A stretch of 64,000 nucleotides of DNA from Polaribacter pacificus (GTDB taxonomy: Bacteria; Bacteroidota; Bacteroidia; Flavobacteriales; Flavobacteriaceae). The translations under genes and the position numbers were made by a program. The stretch lies in assembly GCF_038024035.1 (NCBI RefSeq), contig NZ_CP150664.1, positions 992,001 through 1,056,000 of the forward strand. The letters are read 5' to 3'. Position 1 is the first letter of the stretch; each line of letters opens with the position of its first letter. Below, piece by piece: positions 45,526-53,754 of the stretch. The notes under the pieces are model-generated. The model searched no databases. It was not told the DNA's origin and was given only the letters and a program-made list of their open reading frames with translations.

Positions 45526-45580
45526 TGAGCCAGCGACGAGAGTTGAACCCCTGCCTTCGGCAGGCAGGCGTGACCTAGGT
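45526..45580 (-). pseudogene. Relic of the tRNA-Thr(GGT) 3' end with inserted palindromes
   Basis: The plus-strand sequence GAGCCAGCGACGAGAGTTGAACCC (45527-45550) repeats the 3' end of the intact tRNA-Thr 100 bp away with one change. It is then broken by CTGCCTTCGGCAGGCAGG (REP-like hairpin, 45551-45568), after which CGTGACCT resumes. That resumed part has become the palindrome GTGACCTAGGTCAC. It cannot form a tRNA. Confidence 0.75.
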
Positions 45581-45633
45581 CACTCCTTATTTACTCATTA
45601 ACTCTTTCCCTTGGCACAGCCAATTTCTTTTTG

Positions 45634-45706
45634 AGCCAGCGACGGGAGTTGAACCCGTGACCTCATCCCTACCAAGGATGCGCTCTACCATCTGAGCTAC
45701 ACCGGC
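45634..45706 (-). tRNA. tRNA-Thr (anticodon GGT)
   Basis: 73-nt cloverleaf. Acceptor GCCGGTG paired with CGCTGGC through two wobble pairs, D-arm TAGCTCAGATGGTAGAGC, anticodon stem CATCC/GGATG with GGT in the loop, T-arm CGGGTTCAACTCCCG. It is fourth in the tRNA cluster ahead of tuf. Confidence 0.94.
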
Positions 45707-45795
45707 TTAAAACTTTGAGCAAAGGACCGGCATTCCTTTACTTTGCCCCTGATAGATTTTTTACTTTATTCACTAAGCAATACATCTACCCTTTG

Positions 45796-45868
45796 AGCGA
45801 AAGACCGGGTTCGAACCGGCGACATTCAGCTTGGAAGGCTGACGCTCTACCAACTGAGCTACTTTCGC
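45796..45868 (-). tRNA. tRNA-Gly (anticodon TCC)
   Basis: 73-nt cloverleaf. Acceptor GCGAAAG/CTTTCGC, anticodon stem TCAGC/GCTGA with TCC in the loop, T-arm CCGGTTCGAACCCGG. An ~18-nt partial copy of its 3' end (tttgagcaaaggaccgg) is at about 45715-45735, followed by a hairpin AAAGGA-N7-TCCTTT. Confidence 0.95.
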
Positions 45869-45920
45869 ATTATCCATTTTAAATCGATTGTCTTTCTATT
45901 CTGAAAAACAATTTTTAATG

Positions 45921-46002
45921 TGGTGAGAGAAGGATTCGAACCTTCGAAGCATAATGCAGCGGATTTACAGTCCGCCCTCGTTGGCCACTTGAGTATCTCA
46001 CC
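45921..46002 (-). tRNA. tRNA-Tyr (anticodon GTA)
   Basis: 82-nt class II tRNA. Acceptor GGTGAGA/TCTCACC, anticodon stem GCGGA/TCCGC with GTA in the loop, a long variable arm, T-arm AAGGTTCGAATCCTT. It is second in the cluster. Confidence 0.95.
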
Positions 46003-46048
46003 ATAGTTTCAATGAACCTAAGCTATTTCTAGCCCTTATTGTTTTTTG

Positions 46049-46122
46049 AGCCGATGAAGGGACTCGAACCCCCGACCTGCTGATTACAAATCAGCTGCTC
46101 TAGCCAGCTGAGCTACATCGGC
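46049..46122 (-). tRNA. tRNA-Thr (anticodon TGT)
   Basis: 74-nt cloverleaf. Acceptor GCCGATG/CATCGGC, anticodon stem GCTGA/TCAGC with TGT in the loop, T-arm GGGGGTTCGAGTCCC. It is first in the cluster, directly after the promoter. Confidence 0.95.
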
Positions 46123-46163
46123 TTTTTTGCACAAAAAAACAATCCGCTATTTCTAACGGACTG

Positions 46164-46192
46164 CAAATGTATAAAGTTTTTTTTTATTCCAA
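46164..46192 (-). promoter_or_regulatory. Promoter of the tRNA-tuf operon
   Basis: TACATTTG (46171-46164) with TTG (46192-46190) 18 nt upstream, a canonical Bacteroidota promoter placed about 40 bp before the first tRNA. Confidence 0.65.
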
Positions 46193-46219
46193 AACTTTTT
46201 TTGTCTATTTTTTTTATTT

Positions 46220-46528
46220 TTAAAGCGTTAAGGTGTCTCTAGATTTCTCTTTTGTTTTTCTTAGCTGTCTTTTTAGTGAATCAACACCCAAACTAACGCC
46301 TTCTTCAAAAGACTTCGCTTCCTTTTTCACAACCAATTCATGACCGGGAATGTTTATTTTTAATTCCGAAATTTTATTTTCTTTATCACTGGTGTTCTGT
46401 ACTTTTAAAAATACTTCAGCGTCAACAATCTTATCATGAAACTTTGTTAAACCTTCTACCTTTTTTTCTACAAACTTCAACAAATCAGCATCTGCATTGA
46501 AATTAACGGATTGAATAAATACTTTCAT
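46220..46528 (-). CDS. hpf: Ribosome hibernation promoting factor (short HPF/YfiA family)
   Basis: 102 residues. It follows the beta-alpha-beta-beta-beta-alpha pattern of the family: MKVFIQSVNFNADADLLKFVEKKVEGL, then AEVFLKVQN and KINIPGHELVVKKEAKSFEEGVSLGVDSLKRQLRKTK. The long C-terminal dimerisation domain is absent, so it is the short type. It binds the 30S subunit in stationary phase. It is 3 bp after xerC. Confidence 0.92.
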   Translation of the reverse strand: MKVFIQSVNFNADADLLKFVEKKVEGLTKFHDKIVDAEVFLKVQNTSDKENKISELKINIPGHELVVKKEAKSFEEGVSLGVDSLKRQLRKTKEKSRDTLTL

Positions 46529-46531
46529 ATA

Positions 46532-47425
46532 TCATTTATTTTTATGACTCCTAGGATGAGCCTGGTTATACATTTTTTTTATCGATTCTAAACTGTTATG
46601 CGTATACACTTGGGTTGAAGCCAAACTCGCATGTCCTAATAACTCTTTCACAGAATTCAAATCAGCGCCTTCATTAAGCAGGTGAGTCGCAAACGAATGT
46701 CTAAGGATGTGAGGACTCTTTTTTACCTTAGAAGACACATTACTAAAATACTGATTTATTACTCTATAAACAAGTGTTTCGTTTATTTTATTTCCTTTTT
46801 CACCTATAAAGAGCCGCCGCTCTTGGCTTGGAATTTTAGCGCGCTCAGCAAGGTATTTATCTATAGTACCTAAGACTGAAGGAATTAATGGCACTACCCG
46901 CTCTTTATTTCGTTTTCCGACAACCTTAATCGTCTTAGCAGTTACATCGACAGAACGCAGATCAAGATCAACCAATTCAATTCTTCTAATACCCGTAGAA
47001 TAAAACAACTCTACGATCAGTCGGTTTCTCAAACCTTTAAAATCATCCTCGGCACTTAGAACCTCTATCACCTCATTAATCTCTTTCATGGTAAAAGGCA
47101 CCTGTACTTTTTTAGCCACCTTTAAAGCTTTGTGTTTTAACAAAGGACTTACTGTTAGTTGAGAGGTCTTTTGCAAAAACTTATAAAATGATTTTAAAGA
47201 ACTAATCTTTCTGTTAATAGAATTATTAGAAACTCCTCCATCAACCAAACTAACAATCCAGCTTCTAATCTGTGCGTAATTCACCTCGATAAGATCAGCT
47301 CCTCCATAAGTGATTTCTAAATACTCTTTAAAAGTTCGCAGATCATTTTTATAAGCAATAACAGTATGCTTTGAGTATTTTTTTTCAAATAAGAGATACT
47401 CCAAAAAAGAATCAATTAACATCAT
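46532..47425 (-). CDS. xerC: XerC-type tyrosine recombinase
   Basis: 297 residues (a second ATG at 47422 is equally likely as the start). The N-terminal SAM-like domain is FLEYLLFEKKYSKHTVIAYKNDLRTF. Catalytic residues are the Arg in STGIRRIELV, then HILRHSFATHLL (HxxR), LLGHASLASTQVYTH (His and Tyr). The R-H-R-H-Y set is complete. It sits between rpsU and hpf as in other Flavobacteriaceae, so it is the housekeeping dimer resolvase rather than an island integrase. Confidence 0.9.
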   Translation of the reverse strand: MMLIDSFLEYLLFEKKYSKHTVIAYKNDLRTFKEYLEITYGGADLIEVNYAQIRSWIVSLVDGGVSNNSINRKISSLKSFYKFLQKTSQLTVSPLLKHKALKVAKKVQVPFTMKEINEVIEVLSAEDDFKGLRNRLIVELFYSTGIRRIELVDLDLRSVDVTAKTIKVVGKRNKERVVPLIPSVLGTIDKYLAERAKIPSQERRLFIGEKGNKINETLVYRVINQYFSNVSSKVKKSPHILRHSFATHLLNEGADLNSVKELLGHASLASTQVYTHNSLESIKKMYNQAHPRSHKNK

Positions 47426-47498
47426 TATAGGCTAGTTAAACTGCTTTACTCAAAGTTACGGATATAAATAATAGGACTACGTTAATAAAAACAAAAAA

Positions 47499-47522
47499 AT
47501 CCCGCTAATAAATTAGCGGGAT
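47499..47522 (-). terminator. Terminator of rpsU
   Basis: ATCCCGCTAAT-aa-ATTAGCGGGAT followed on the minus strand by ATTTTTTTG, 26 bp past the rpsU stop codon. Confidence 0.88.
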
Positions 47523-47547
47523 CTGTATTTGTTAAGTAGCTTAATAA

Positions 47548-47745
47548 TTAACCTACTTCTTCTTGTGTTCTTAATTTCTGAACGTAAGAGGCTTTAATGT
47601 TTTGAGCTCTTTTTGCAACCGATGGTTTTGTAAAGTGCTTTCTCTCTCTCAAGTTTCGCATAGTCTTGGTACGATCAAATTTTCTCTTGAAACGCTTTAA
47701 AGCTCTATCGATATTTTCTCCTTCTTTAACTGGTATAATTAACAT
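47548..47745 (-). CDS. rpsU: 30S ribosomal protein S21 (bS21)
   Basis: 65 residues from ATG 47745 (MLIIPVKEGENIDRALKRFKRKFDRTKTMRNLRERK). The longer frame to 47814 lies upstream of a strong Shine-Dalgarno sequence and overlaps the promoter, so it is not used. In Flavobacterium, bS21 helps to hide the 16S anti-Shine-Dalgarno sequence. Here the gene has AGGAGGTG before its start, which fits autoregulation by bS21-free ribosomes. Confidence 0.97.
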   Translation of the reverse strand: MLIIPVKEGENIDRALKRFKRKFDRTKTMRNLRERKHFTKPSVAKRAQNIKASYVQKLRTQEEVG

Positions 47746-47752
47746 ATGTTGG

Positions 47753-47760
47753 CACCTCCT
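47753..47760 (-). promoter_or_regulatory. Shine-Dalgarno sequence of rpsU
   Basis: AGGAGGTG, 7 nt before ATG 47745, a full complement to the 16S 3' end in a phylum that hardly uses such sites. Published work in Flavobacterium johnsoniae links it to feedback control by bS21. Confidence 0.85.
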
Positions 47761-47786
47761 TTCATGTCGTTCTTTTAAATGGACTG

Positions 47787-47814
47787 CAAAGATACGAAGG
47801 TTTTTTAAATACAA
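47787..47814 (-). promoter_or_regulatory. Promoter of rpsU
   Basis: TATCTTTG (47794-47787) with TTTG 17 nt upstream (TTG at 47814-47812), a textbook Bacteroidota promoter. Confidence 0.7.
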
Positions 47815-47852
47815 ACTTAAAACTGTGTTTTTTTTGTAAAAAAGATCGTTTT

Positions 47853-47957
47853 AAAGGTTCAAAGGCACAAAGGCACAAAGGCACAAAGGCACAAAGGCAC
47901 AAAGGTTCAGAGGCTCAGAGGCTCAGAGGTTCAGAGGTTCAGAGGTTCAGAGGTACA
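47853..47957. repeat. 9-bp minisatellite
   Basis: About twelve copies of a 9-bp unit that drifts from GGCACAAAG through GGTTCAGAG and GGCTCAGAG to GGTTCAGAG. It lies between the rpsU promoter and the larger array to its right; no gene is present. Confidence 0.85.
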
Positions 47958-47971
47958 GTTTATAAAGAATC

Positions 47972-48668
47972 ACTTATCAATAAAGAAAAGAGAGAAGAGA
48001 AAAGAGAAGAGAACAGAGATTTAATCTAGAACTGAACACCAATCACTGACCACCCATCACTGAACACCAATCACCAATCACTAATCAAAAAGAAAAGAGA
48101 AAAGAGAACAGAGAACAGAGAACAGAGATTTAATCTAGAACTGAACACCAATCACTGACCACCCATCACTGAACACCAATCACCAATCACCAATCAAAAA
48201 GAAAAGAGAACAGAGAGAAGAGAAAAGAGATTCAATCTAGAGCTGAACACCCATCACTGACCACTGAACACCCATCACCCATCACTGATCACCCATCACT
48301 GACCACCAATCACCAATCACCAATCACCAATCACCAATCACTAATCAAAAAGAGAAGAGAAAAGAGAGAAGAGAAAAGAGATTTAATCTAGAACTGAACA
48401 CCCATCACTGACCACTGAACACCCATCACCCATCACTAATCAAAAAGAAAAGAGAACAGAGAGAAGAGAAAAGAGATTTAATCTAGAACTGAACACCCAT
48501 CACTGACCACTGAACACCCATCACTGACCACTGAACACCCATCACCCATCACTAATCAAAAAGAAAAGAGAACAGAGAGAAGAGAAAAGAGATTTAATCT
48601 AGAACTGAACACCCATCACTGACCACTGAACACCCATCACTGACCACTGAACACCCATCACCCATCAT
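47972..48668. repeat. Six-unit tandem array of purine tract plus CACCCATCACTGAC sub-repeats
   Basis: Units end with AATCAAAAAG at 48083, 48192, 48343, 48438 and 48553, giving lengths of about 95-151 bp. Each has a purine-only tract (AAGAGAAGAGAACAGAG type), the constant TTTAATCTAGAACTGAACACC (AGAGCTGAAC in one unit), and a variable number of CACCCATCACTGACCACTGAA sub-repeats. No coding frame runs through it, and it is strongly strand-asymmetric. Confidence 0.88.
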
Positions 48669-48671
48669 TAA

Positions 48672-49033
48672 GTTGCTGGTTTATAGTCCTTCTTATCAAT
48701 CACCATTTTTGCAAATGGAAAAAACCATTTTTGCAAAAAAGGCTAGATTAGGTTGCTGGTTTATAGTCCTTCTTATCAATCACCATTTTTGCAAATGGGA
48801 AAAACCATTTTTGCAAAAAAGGTTAGATTAGGTTGCTGGTTTATAGTCCTTCTTATCAATCACCATTTTTGCAAATGGAAAACCATTTTTGCAAAAAAGG
48901 TTAGATTAGGTTGCTGGTTTATAGTCCTTCTTATCAATCACCATTTTTGCAAATGGAAAAAACCATTTTTGCAAAAAAGGCTAGATTAAGTTGCTGGTTT
49001 ATAGTCCTTCTTATCAATCACCATTTTTGCAAC
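48672..49033. repeat. Tandem ~80-bp copies of the acyl-CoA dehydrogenase 3' end
   Basis: GTTGCTGGTTTATAGTCC starts at 48672, 48751, 48832, 48910 and 48990 (periods 78-81). The last copy is the real 3' end of the dehydrogenase gene (codons KMVIDKKDYKPAT and stop). Four further copies lie downstream of it. The ~35-bp spacers contain CCATTT-TTGC-AAATGG hairpins and variable A-runs. Confidence 0.9.
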
Positions 49034-50152
49034 AATCTCTTTCAAGATTTCAGAGGTGCCGCCACCGATAGGGCCTAAACGACTATCTCTAAACAAACGT
49101 GCCATTGGATAATCCTCCATATATCCATAACCTCCTAGCATTTGCAAGCAATCATAGATTACAGAGTCTGCCATTTTAGTCGAGACCATTTTAGCCATAC
49201 TCGCTTCTTTAACCACATATTGGCCTTTGTCTAAACGCTTGGCAATAGAGTAATTAAATTCTTTATGCATTTCTACATCAGCAGCCATTTCTGCTACTTT
49301 ATGACGCAAGGCTTGAAACTCATTTAAGTTCTTACCAAAGGCCTGTCTTTCACTCATATATTGTATTGCATAATCCAAAGCATACTCTGCTCTGGCATGT
49401 GCATTAACAGCCATAATCAATCTCTCTAATGCAAAATGTTGCATAATATATGGAAACCCTTTTCCTTCTTCACCCATCAAGTTTTCTGCTGGGATCACCA
49501 CATTGTCAAAAGCAATCTCTGCGGTATCAGAAGCTCTCCATCCTAATTTATTAAGCTTACTAGCACTAATTCCTGGGGTATCTCTATCAACAATAAAAAT
49601 ACTCATCCCTTTGTGTTTATCTTCTAAATTGGTCTTTGCTGCAACGACTAAATAATCAGAGTAGATACCATTGGTAATAAAAGTCTTAGAACCATTAATA
49701 ACATAAGTATCTCCTTTTTTAATCGCAGTTGTTCTCATTCCTGCAACGTCTGACCCTCCAAAAGGTTCAGAAATACACAGACAACCAATCTTATCTCCTT
49801 CTACACTAGCTGTTAAATATTCTGATTTGATTCGCTCGTCGCCTTCTTTGGTCACATGTGTCATTGCTAAATATGCATGAGCCCACATTGCCGCAGCAAA
49901 ACCTCCTGAATCAATTTTTTGCAATTCTTCTAAAAATATAATGGTGTAAAATATATCTAAATTTAATCCACCATAAGCTTCTGGTGTATTAAGACCAAAA
50001 TAACCCATCTCACCAAATTTCTTCCAAATAAATCGATCAATAGTCCCTGTTTCTTCCCATTTCTCTATGTGTGGCTTTACTTCTTTCTGTAAAAAATCTT
50101 TAAAGCTCTGCCTAAATGCATCGTGTTCTTCTGTAAAGTACATATCGTTCAT
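48986..50152 (-). CDS. Acyl-CoA dehydrogenase
   Basis: 388 residues. The fold is complete: N-terminal helical part (YFTEEHDAFRQSFKDFL), FAD/substrate motif CISEPFGGSDVAGM, then INGSKTFITNG, and near the C-terminus QMLGGYGYMEDYPMARLFRDSRLGPIGGGTSEI. The Glu of GGTSEI region and the Gly-rich YGYM loop fit medium- and short-chain or glutaryl-type enzymes; the exact substrate is open. It catalyses alpha-beta dehydrogenation of acyl-CoA using FAD. Its last ~45 bp are copied four times downstream. Confidence 0.93.
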   Translation of the reverse strand: MNDMYFTEEHDAFRQSFKDFLQKEVKPHIEKWEETGTIDRFIWKKFGEMGYFGLNTPEAYGGLNLDIFYTIIFLEELQKIDSGGFAAAMWAHAYLAMTHVTKEGDERIKSEYLTASVEGDKIGCLCISEPFGGSDVAGMRTTAIKKGDTYVINGSKTFITNGIYSDYLVVAAKTNLEDKHKGMSIFIVDRDTPGISASKLNKLGWRASDTAEIAFDNVVIPAENLMGEEGKGFPYIMQHFALERLIMAVNAHARAEYALDYAIQYMSERQAFGKNLNEFQALRHKVAEMAADVEMHKEFNYSIAKRLDKGQYVVKEASMAKMVSTKMADSVIYDCLQMLGGYGYMEDYPMARLFRDSRLGPIGGGTSEILKEIVAKMVIDKKDYKPAT

Positions 50153-50185
50153 CGTATCCCGTATCGTTTTTAGTTGTTTGTCTGT

Positions 50186-51079
50186 TTATTTAGCTTCCAA
50201 ATATATAACTATTCTATCGTATTTTTCTATAGGAAACCCAGCTATATTTTTTAATTCGTCAATAGATTGTAATTCTGCGACCTCTGAACGGTAGTTGAAT
50301 ATTTTTTTACAGAGTTCGTAATCAATATAAGGATTTGATAAGACTTCTTTAAATGTAGCCGTATTAACATTGGTTTTTTGAATATTTGGCAATGACCTAA
50401 GCTCAAATCGCTCTTGGATTTTTACAATAAGCTCTGGCGTCAAATTCCAAACCTCAGACAACTGATCTAGCTTGCTAAAGCCTTGTAATCTGCTTCTATA
50501 ATTCACAATTCTTTTAGAAATGACAGTACCAATCCCTGAGATGCTCTGAAAATCATCGGCTGTTGCTAAATTTAAATCCTTGAGTTTTATAATTTGTTTG
50601 CCAACTGGTTTCTTTTGAGCTTCTAAAGCACCCTTACTTTCTTTTGCCTCTATATTTCTTTTAACCACCCAGTCGGGGAATTTAAAAAAAGGAGAAATGA
50701 CTTGTAATAAACTATCAGAGATCTTTGTTACTTGCTGAAACTCCTTTGCAGTGTTCACAAATTTATCCGTAGATCGAAACGCCAAGAGGCGGTCTATTTC
50801 TAGCAAAGACAGACCCAACTGCTTTCCTTTAGCGTCTGTAATATAATTGGGATTAAATGGTTGTGGTGTATAAACTCTTCTTGCTAATTCTTGTTTCCTC
50901 ATCTGAATTACCTGATTTTGCAAAACTGTTAGGTCTTTAGCATACAAACCTGGATCATGATCTTTAGAAAAATCAACAAAACCAATTAGAAATTGTCCTG
51001 TTAGGATTAGTACCAACAAAACAAAAACCCCATTCCGTTGGCTTTTTGAATACCAGAAATGGGGCTTTAGTTTAAACAT
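50186..51079 (-). CDS. Helix-hairpin-helix protein with N-terminal membrane anchor
   Basis: 297 residues. One membrane helix at residues 18-38 (GVFVLLVLILTGQFLIGFV) is followed by an extracytoplasmic part with three HhH-type repeats: GLSLLEIDRLLAFR, TADDFQSISGIGTVISKRIVNYRSRL, and NTATFKEVLSNPYIDYELCKKIFNYRS. The middle one is closest to the ComEA DNA-binding motif (GIG). Bacteroidota carry such ComEA-like proteins beside acyl-CoA dehydrogenase genes. A role in DNA uptake is possible but not shown. Confidence 0.82.
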   Translation of the reverse strand: MFKLKPHFWYSKSQRNGVFVLLVLILTGQFLIGFVDFSKDHDPGLYAKDLTVLQNQVIQMRKQELARRVYTPQPFNPNYITDAKGKQLGLSLLEIDRLLAFRSTDKFVNTAKEFQQVTKISDSLLQVISPFFKFPDWVVKRNIEAKESKGALEAQKKPVGKQIIKLKDLNLATADDFQSISGIGTVISKRIVNYRSRLQGFSKLDQLSEVWNLTPELIVKIQERFELRSLPNIQKTNVNTATFKEVLSNPYIDYELCKKIFNYRSEVAELQSIDELKNIAGFPIEKYDRIVIYLEAK

Positions 51080-51089
51080 AATTTTATTT

Positions 51090-52766
51090 TTACATATGCT
51101 CTGTAACGTCTACATGACCATCTTCCAAAGCTTCTTTTTTAATAGTAATTGCTCTAATATATCGCTTCATTTCCTCGCGTACTTTCGGGAACAACAACAA
51201 CAATCCAATCATATTTGGGAACACCAAAGCCAGAATCATTGCATCAGAGAATTTAATTACTGCATCTAAAGTTGCAGCAGCTCCAACAACCACAAATATT
51301 AAGAATAAAATCTTATACAACATATCAGCTGCCTTTCCTCTTCCAAAAAGATATTTCCAAGATTGAAGACCGTAATAAGACCAAGAGATCATCGTAGAGA
51401 ATGCAAACAATACAATAGCGATTGTTAATATATATGAGAACCCTGGAATAACTGCATCAAAAGCCATAGATGTTAAATCTACCCCTCCAATAGAACTTCC
51501 ATCAGAATTTAACAATACACTACTACTAGAATCTCCAGCAGCTCCATATTGGAAAACACTTTGCATATTGGTTCCATCAATATTGAAAAATATAATAACC
51601 AATGCAGTCATCGTACAAATTACCACAGTATCAATAAAAGGCTCCAACAAAGCAACAACACCCTCAGATGCTGGATATTTTGTTCTAACAGCAGAGTGTG
51701 CAATCGCAGCAGATCCTGCTCCTGCTTCATTAGAAAAGGCAGCACGTTGAAAACCAACAATGATTACCCCTATAACACCACCTAGACCTGCCATTGGTGT
51801 AAAAGCTCCATCAATAATTAAAGTAAAGGCATCATCAATATATGATGCATGTGATAAAATAATAATTAATGACGCAACAATATAAATACCTGCCATAAAT
51901 GGAACAATCTTTTCGGTAATTTTAGCAATACGCTTAATTCCTCCAATAATTACAATCCCAACTAAAACAGCCAAAATAATTCCGATTATAAATCCTGAAG
52001 AACCTCCTTCTAACCCAAACAAAGATACTAACTGAACAGTAGCTTGATTTGACTGAAAAGCATTACCACCTCCAAAAGAAGCACCAACACATAAAACAGC
52101 AAATAAACCTCCTAAAACTTTTCCTAAATTGCTTAAACCTCTTTCTTTAAGACCTTTTGATAAGTAATACATAGGTCCTCCGTAGATAGTCCCATCTGGT
52201 CCTACGTCTCTATATTTTACTCCTAAGGTACATTCAACAAACTTGGTTGACATACCAATCAATCCACAAATAATCATCCAAAAGGTTGCTCCAGGTCCTC
52301 CTAAGGCAATTGCAACAGCAACCCCTGCAATATTCCCTAAACCTACAGTTCCAGAAACAGCAGTTGCCAAAGCTTGAAAGTGAGATACCTCTCCATGAGC
52401 ACTCTCATCTCTAATGGTATCTTGTATATCTTCTACCGCTAAGGCTTCATCATTATTGTATAATTTATCAACACCGTGTTTTTCGATATCAACATATTTA
52501 CCTCTAACAGTACTAATAGCAGTACTAAAACGAGTGATCGCTGGAACTCTAAAATAGATAGTAAAAAAAGTAGCCCCAAGAACTAAAAGAATCACCACAA
52601 AAGGCACGTTATACTCACCTATTGGAACAGTTGTTAAAATAAAACCTTCCCACCAAGTAGCAACTGGCATAAAGGCATCGTTAATTTTTTCATCTATCCC
52701 TTTTTCTTGAGCGAATGTAAATACTGGTACTGCAAATAAAAGCAGCGAAAGAAGTTTTTTCTTCAT
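51090..52766 (-). CDS. Alanine or glycine:cation (Na+) symporter, AGCS family
   Basis: 558 residues with about ten to eleven membrane helices and an N-terminal signal-like segment (KKLLSLLLFAVPVFTFAQ). Family motifs include AISTVRGKY, ALATAVSGTVGLGNIAGVAVAI, GPGATFWMIICGLIGMSTKFVECTLGVKYRD and FQRAAFSNEAGAGSAAIAHSA. It imports alanine or glycine with sodium. The gene stands alone between HhH protein and RmlD-like genes. Confidence 0.94.
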   Translation of the reverse strand: MKKKLLSLLLFAVPVFTFAQEKGIDEKINDAFMPVATWWEGFILTTVPIGEYNVPFVVILLVLGATFFTIYFRVPAITRFSTAISTVRGKYVDIEKHGVDKLYNNDEALAVEDIQDTIRDESAHGEVSHFQALATAVSGTVGLGNIAGVAVAIALGGPGATFWMIICGLIGMSTKFVECTLGVKYRDVGPDGTIYGGPMYYLSKGLKERGLSNLGKVLGGLFAVLCVGASFGGGNAFQSNQATVQLVSLFGLEGGSSGFIIGIILAVLVGIVIIGGIKRIAKITEKIVPFMAGIYIVASLIIILSHASYIDDAFTLIIDGAFTPMAGLGGVIGVIIVGFQRAAFSNEAGAGSAAIAHSAVRTKYPASEGVVALLEPFIDTVVICTMTALVIIFFNIDGTNMQSVFQYGAAGDSSSSVLLNSDGSSIGGVDLTSMAFDAVIPGFSYILTIAIVLFAFSTMISWSYYGLQSWKYLFGRGKAADMLYKILFLIFVVVGAAATLDAVIKFSDAMILALVFPNMIGLLLLFPKVREEMKRYIRAITIKKEALEDGHVDVTEHM

Positions 52767-52851
52767 GAGAACTATTAGTTTATTTAATTAGTGCCCGCAA
52801 TATCATAAAAAAAATGAACTTTTAACAATTTTTAGTCATTAAAAATGAAGA

Positions 52852-53754
52852 TTAAGTTAATTCTTGTTTAAATTTTAACAAATCTTCCATAAATGATTTT
52901 GGATGAAAATTGAGCTCATTTTTAGTTTTTGTCAAATCAAAACCTGTTTTTGGAGGTCGGTTTGCAGGTTGGTTTAAGGTAGCAGTTGCTATGGGTTTTA
53001 TATATTGTGAATCCAAACCAAAAACCTCTGCAACTTGCAGGGCAATTTCATATATGCTTAACAAGGTATTAGAGGCGATATTAAAGGTGCCTATTGCTCT
53101 GATATCGATACAACGCTTACAAGCTTCTGCTAAAGTTAAGACATAAGTTGGCGCCCTAAATTGATCATTAACAATAGTAATCTCTTTTTGCTTTTCTAAA
53201 GATTCTTTAATCCACAACACAATATTGTTTCTAGACATATCGGCAGTAAGTCCATAAACTAAAATGGTTCTAAGAATAGTAAAATCAATAGTAGATTTGT
53301 TTAAAACATCCTCAGATTGCAATTTGGTTTCACCGTAATAACTCAAAGGATTTGGCAAATCTGTCTCTTTATAATTCCCTTGGGTTCCATCAAAAATAAA
53401 ATCTGTAGAAAGATGAATCAGATGAGCGTCAATTTTTTTTGATATCTCTGCCAAATATGCAACCGCAGAAACGTTTAGCGCTTTACAAGCCTCTCTATCA
53501 CTTTCACAGGCATCAACATTGGTCATTGCTGCCGTATTAACTATAAAATCAGGTTTAATATCATAGAGCTGAGTTTCAAGACTTTCTTTATTTGTAATAT
53601 CTATGCTTACATATTTAAAATCATCTCGTCTGCTTCTATTTAGACCTCTAGAAAAGCCTATAACCTCATACATACTGGGATCTTTTAGCAATAGACTTAA
53701 AAGGGTCTGCCCTAAAAGCCCATTACTACCGGTAATCACTACACTCTTTTTCAT
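52852..53754 (-). CDS. RmlD-like sugar-nucleotide reductase (SDR family)
   Basis: 300 residues. The NAD(P)-binding motif is TGSNGLLGQTLL, with VNTAAMTNVDACE, HLSTDFIFDGTQGNYKE and the catalytic YGETK (YxxxK). This is the dTDP-4-dehydrorhamnose reductase branch of extended SDR proteins. No other rhamnose-pathway gene is near, so the true substrate is uncertain. Its start overlaps the stop of the K+-channel gene by one base. Confidence 0.85.
   Translation of the reverse strand: MKKSVVITGSNGLLGQTLLSLLLKDPSMYEVIGFSRGLNRSRRDDFKYVSIDITNKESLETQLYDIKPDFIVNTAAMTNVDACESDREACKALNVSAVAYLAEISKKIDAHLIHLSTDFIFDGTQGNYKETDLPNPLSYYGETKLQSEDVLNKSTIDFTILRTILVYGLTADMSRNNIVLWIKESLEKQKEITIVNDQFRAPTYVLTLAEACKRCIDIRAIGTFNIASNTLLSIYEIALQVAEVFGLDSQYIKPIATATLNQPANRPPKTGFDLTKTKNELNFHPKSFMEDLLKFKQELT

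Noticed and set aside
46532..47425. Island integrase
   Set aside because: The recombinase lies in the conserved rpsU-xerC-hpf order far from the island and is the housekeeping XerC type.
48672..49033. CRISPR array
   Set aside because: Repeats are copies of a gene end and the spacers are nearly the same; no cas genes.
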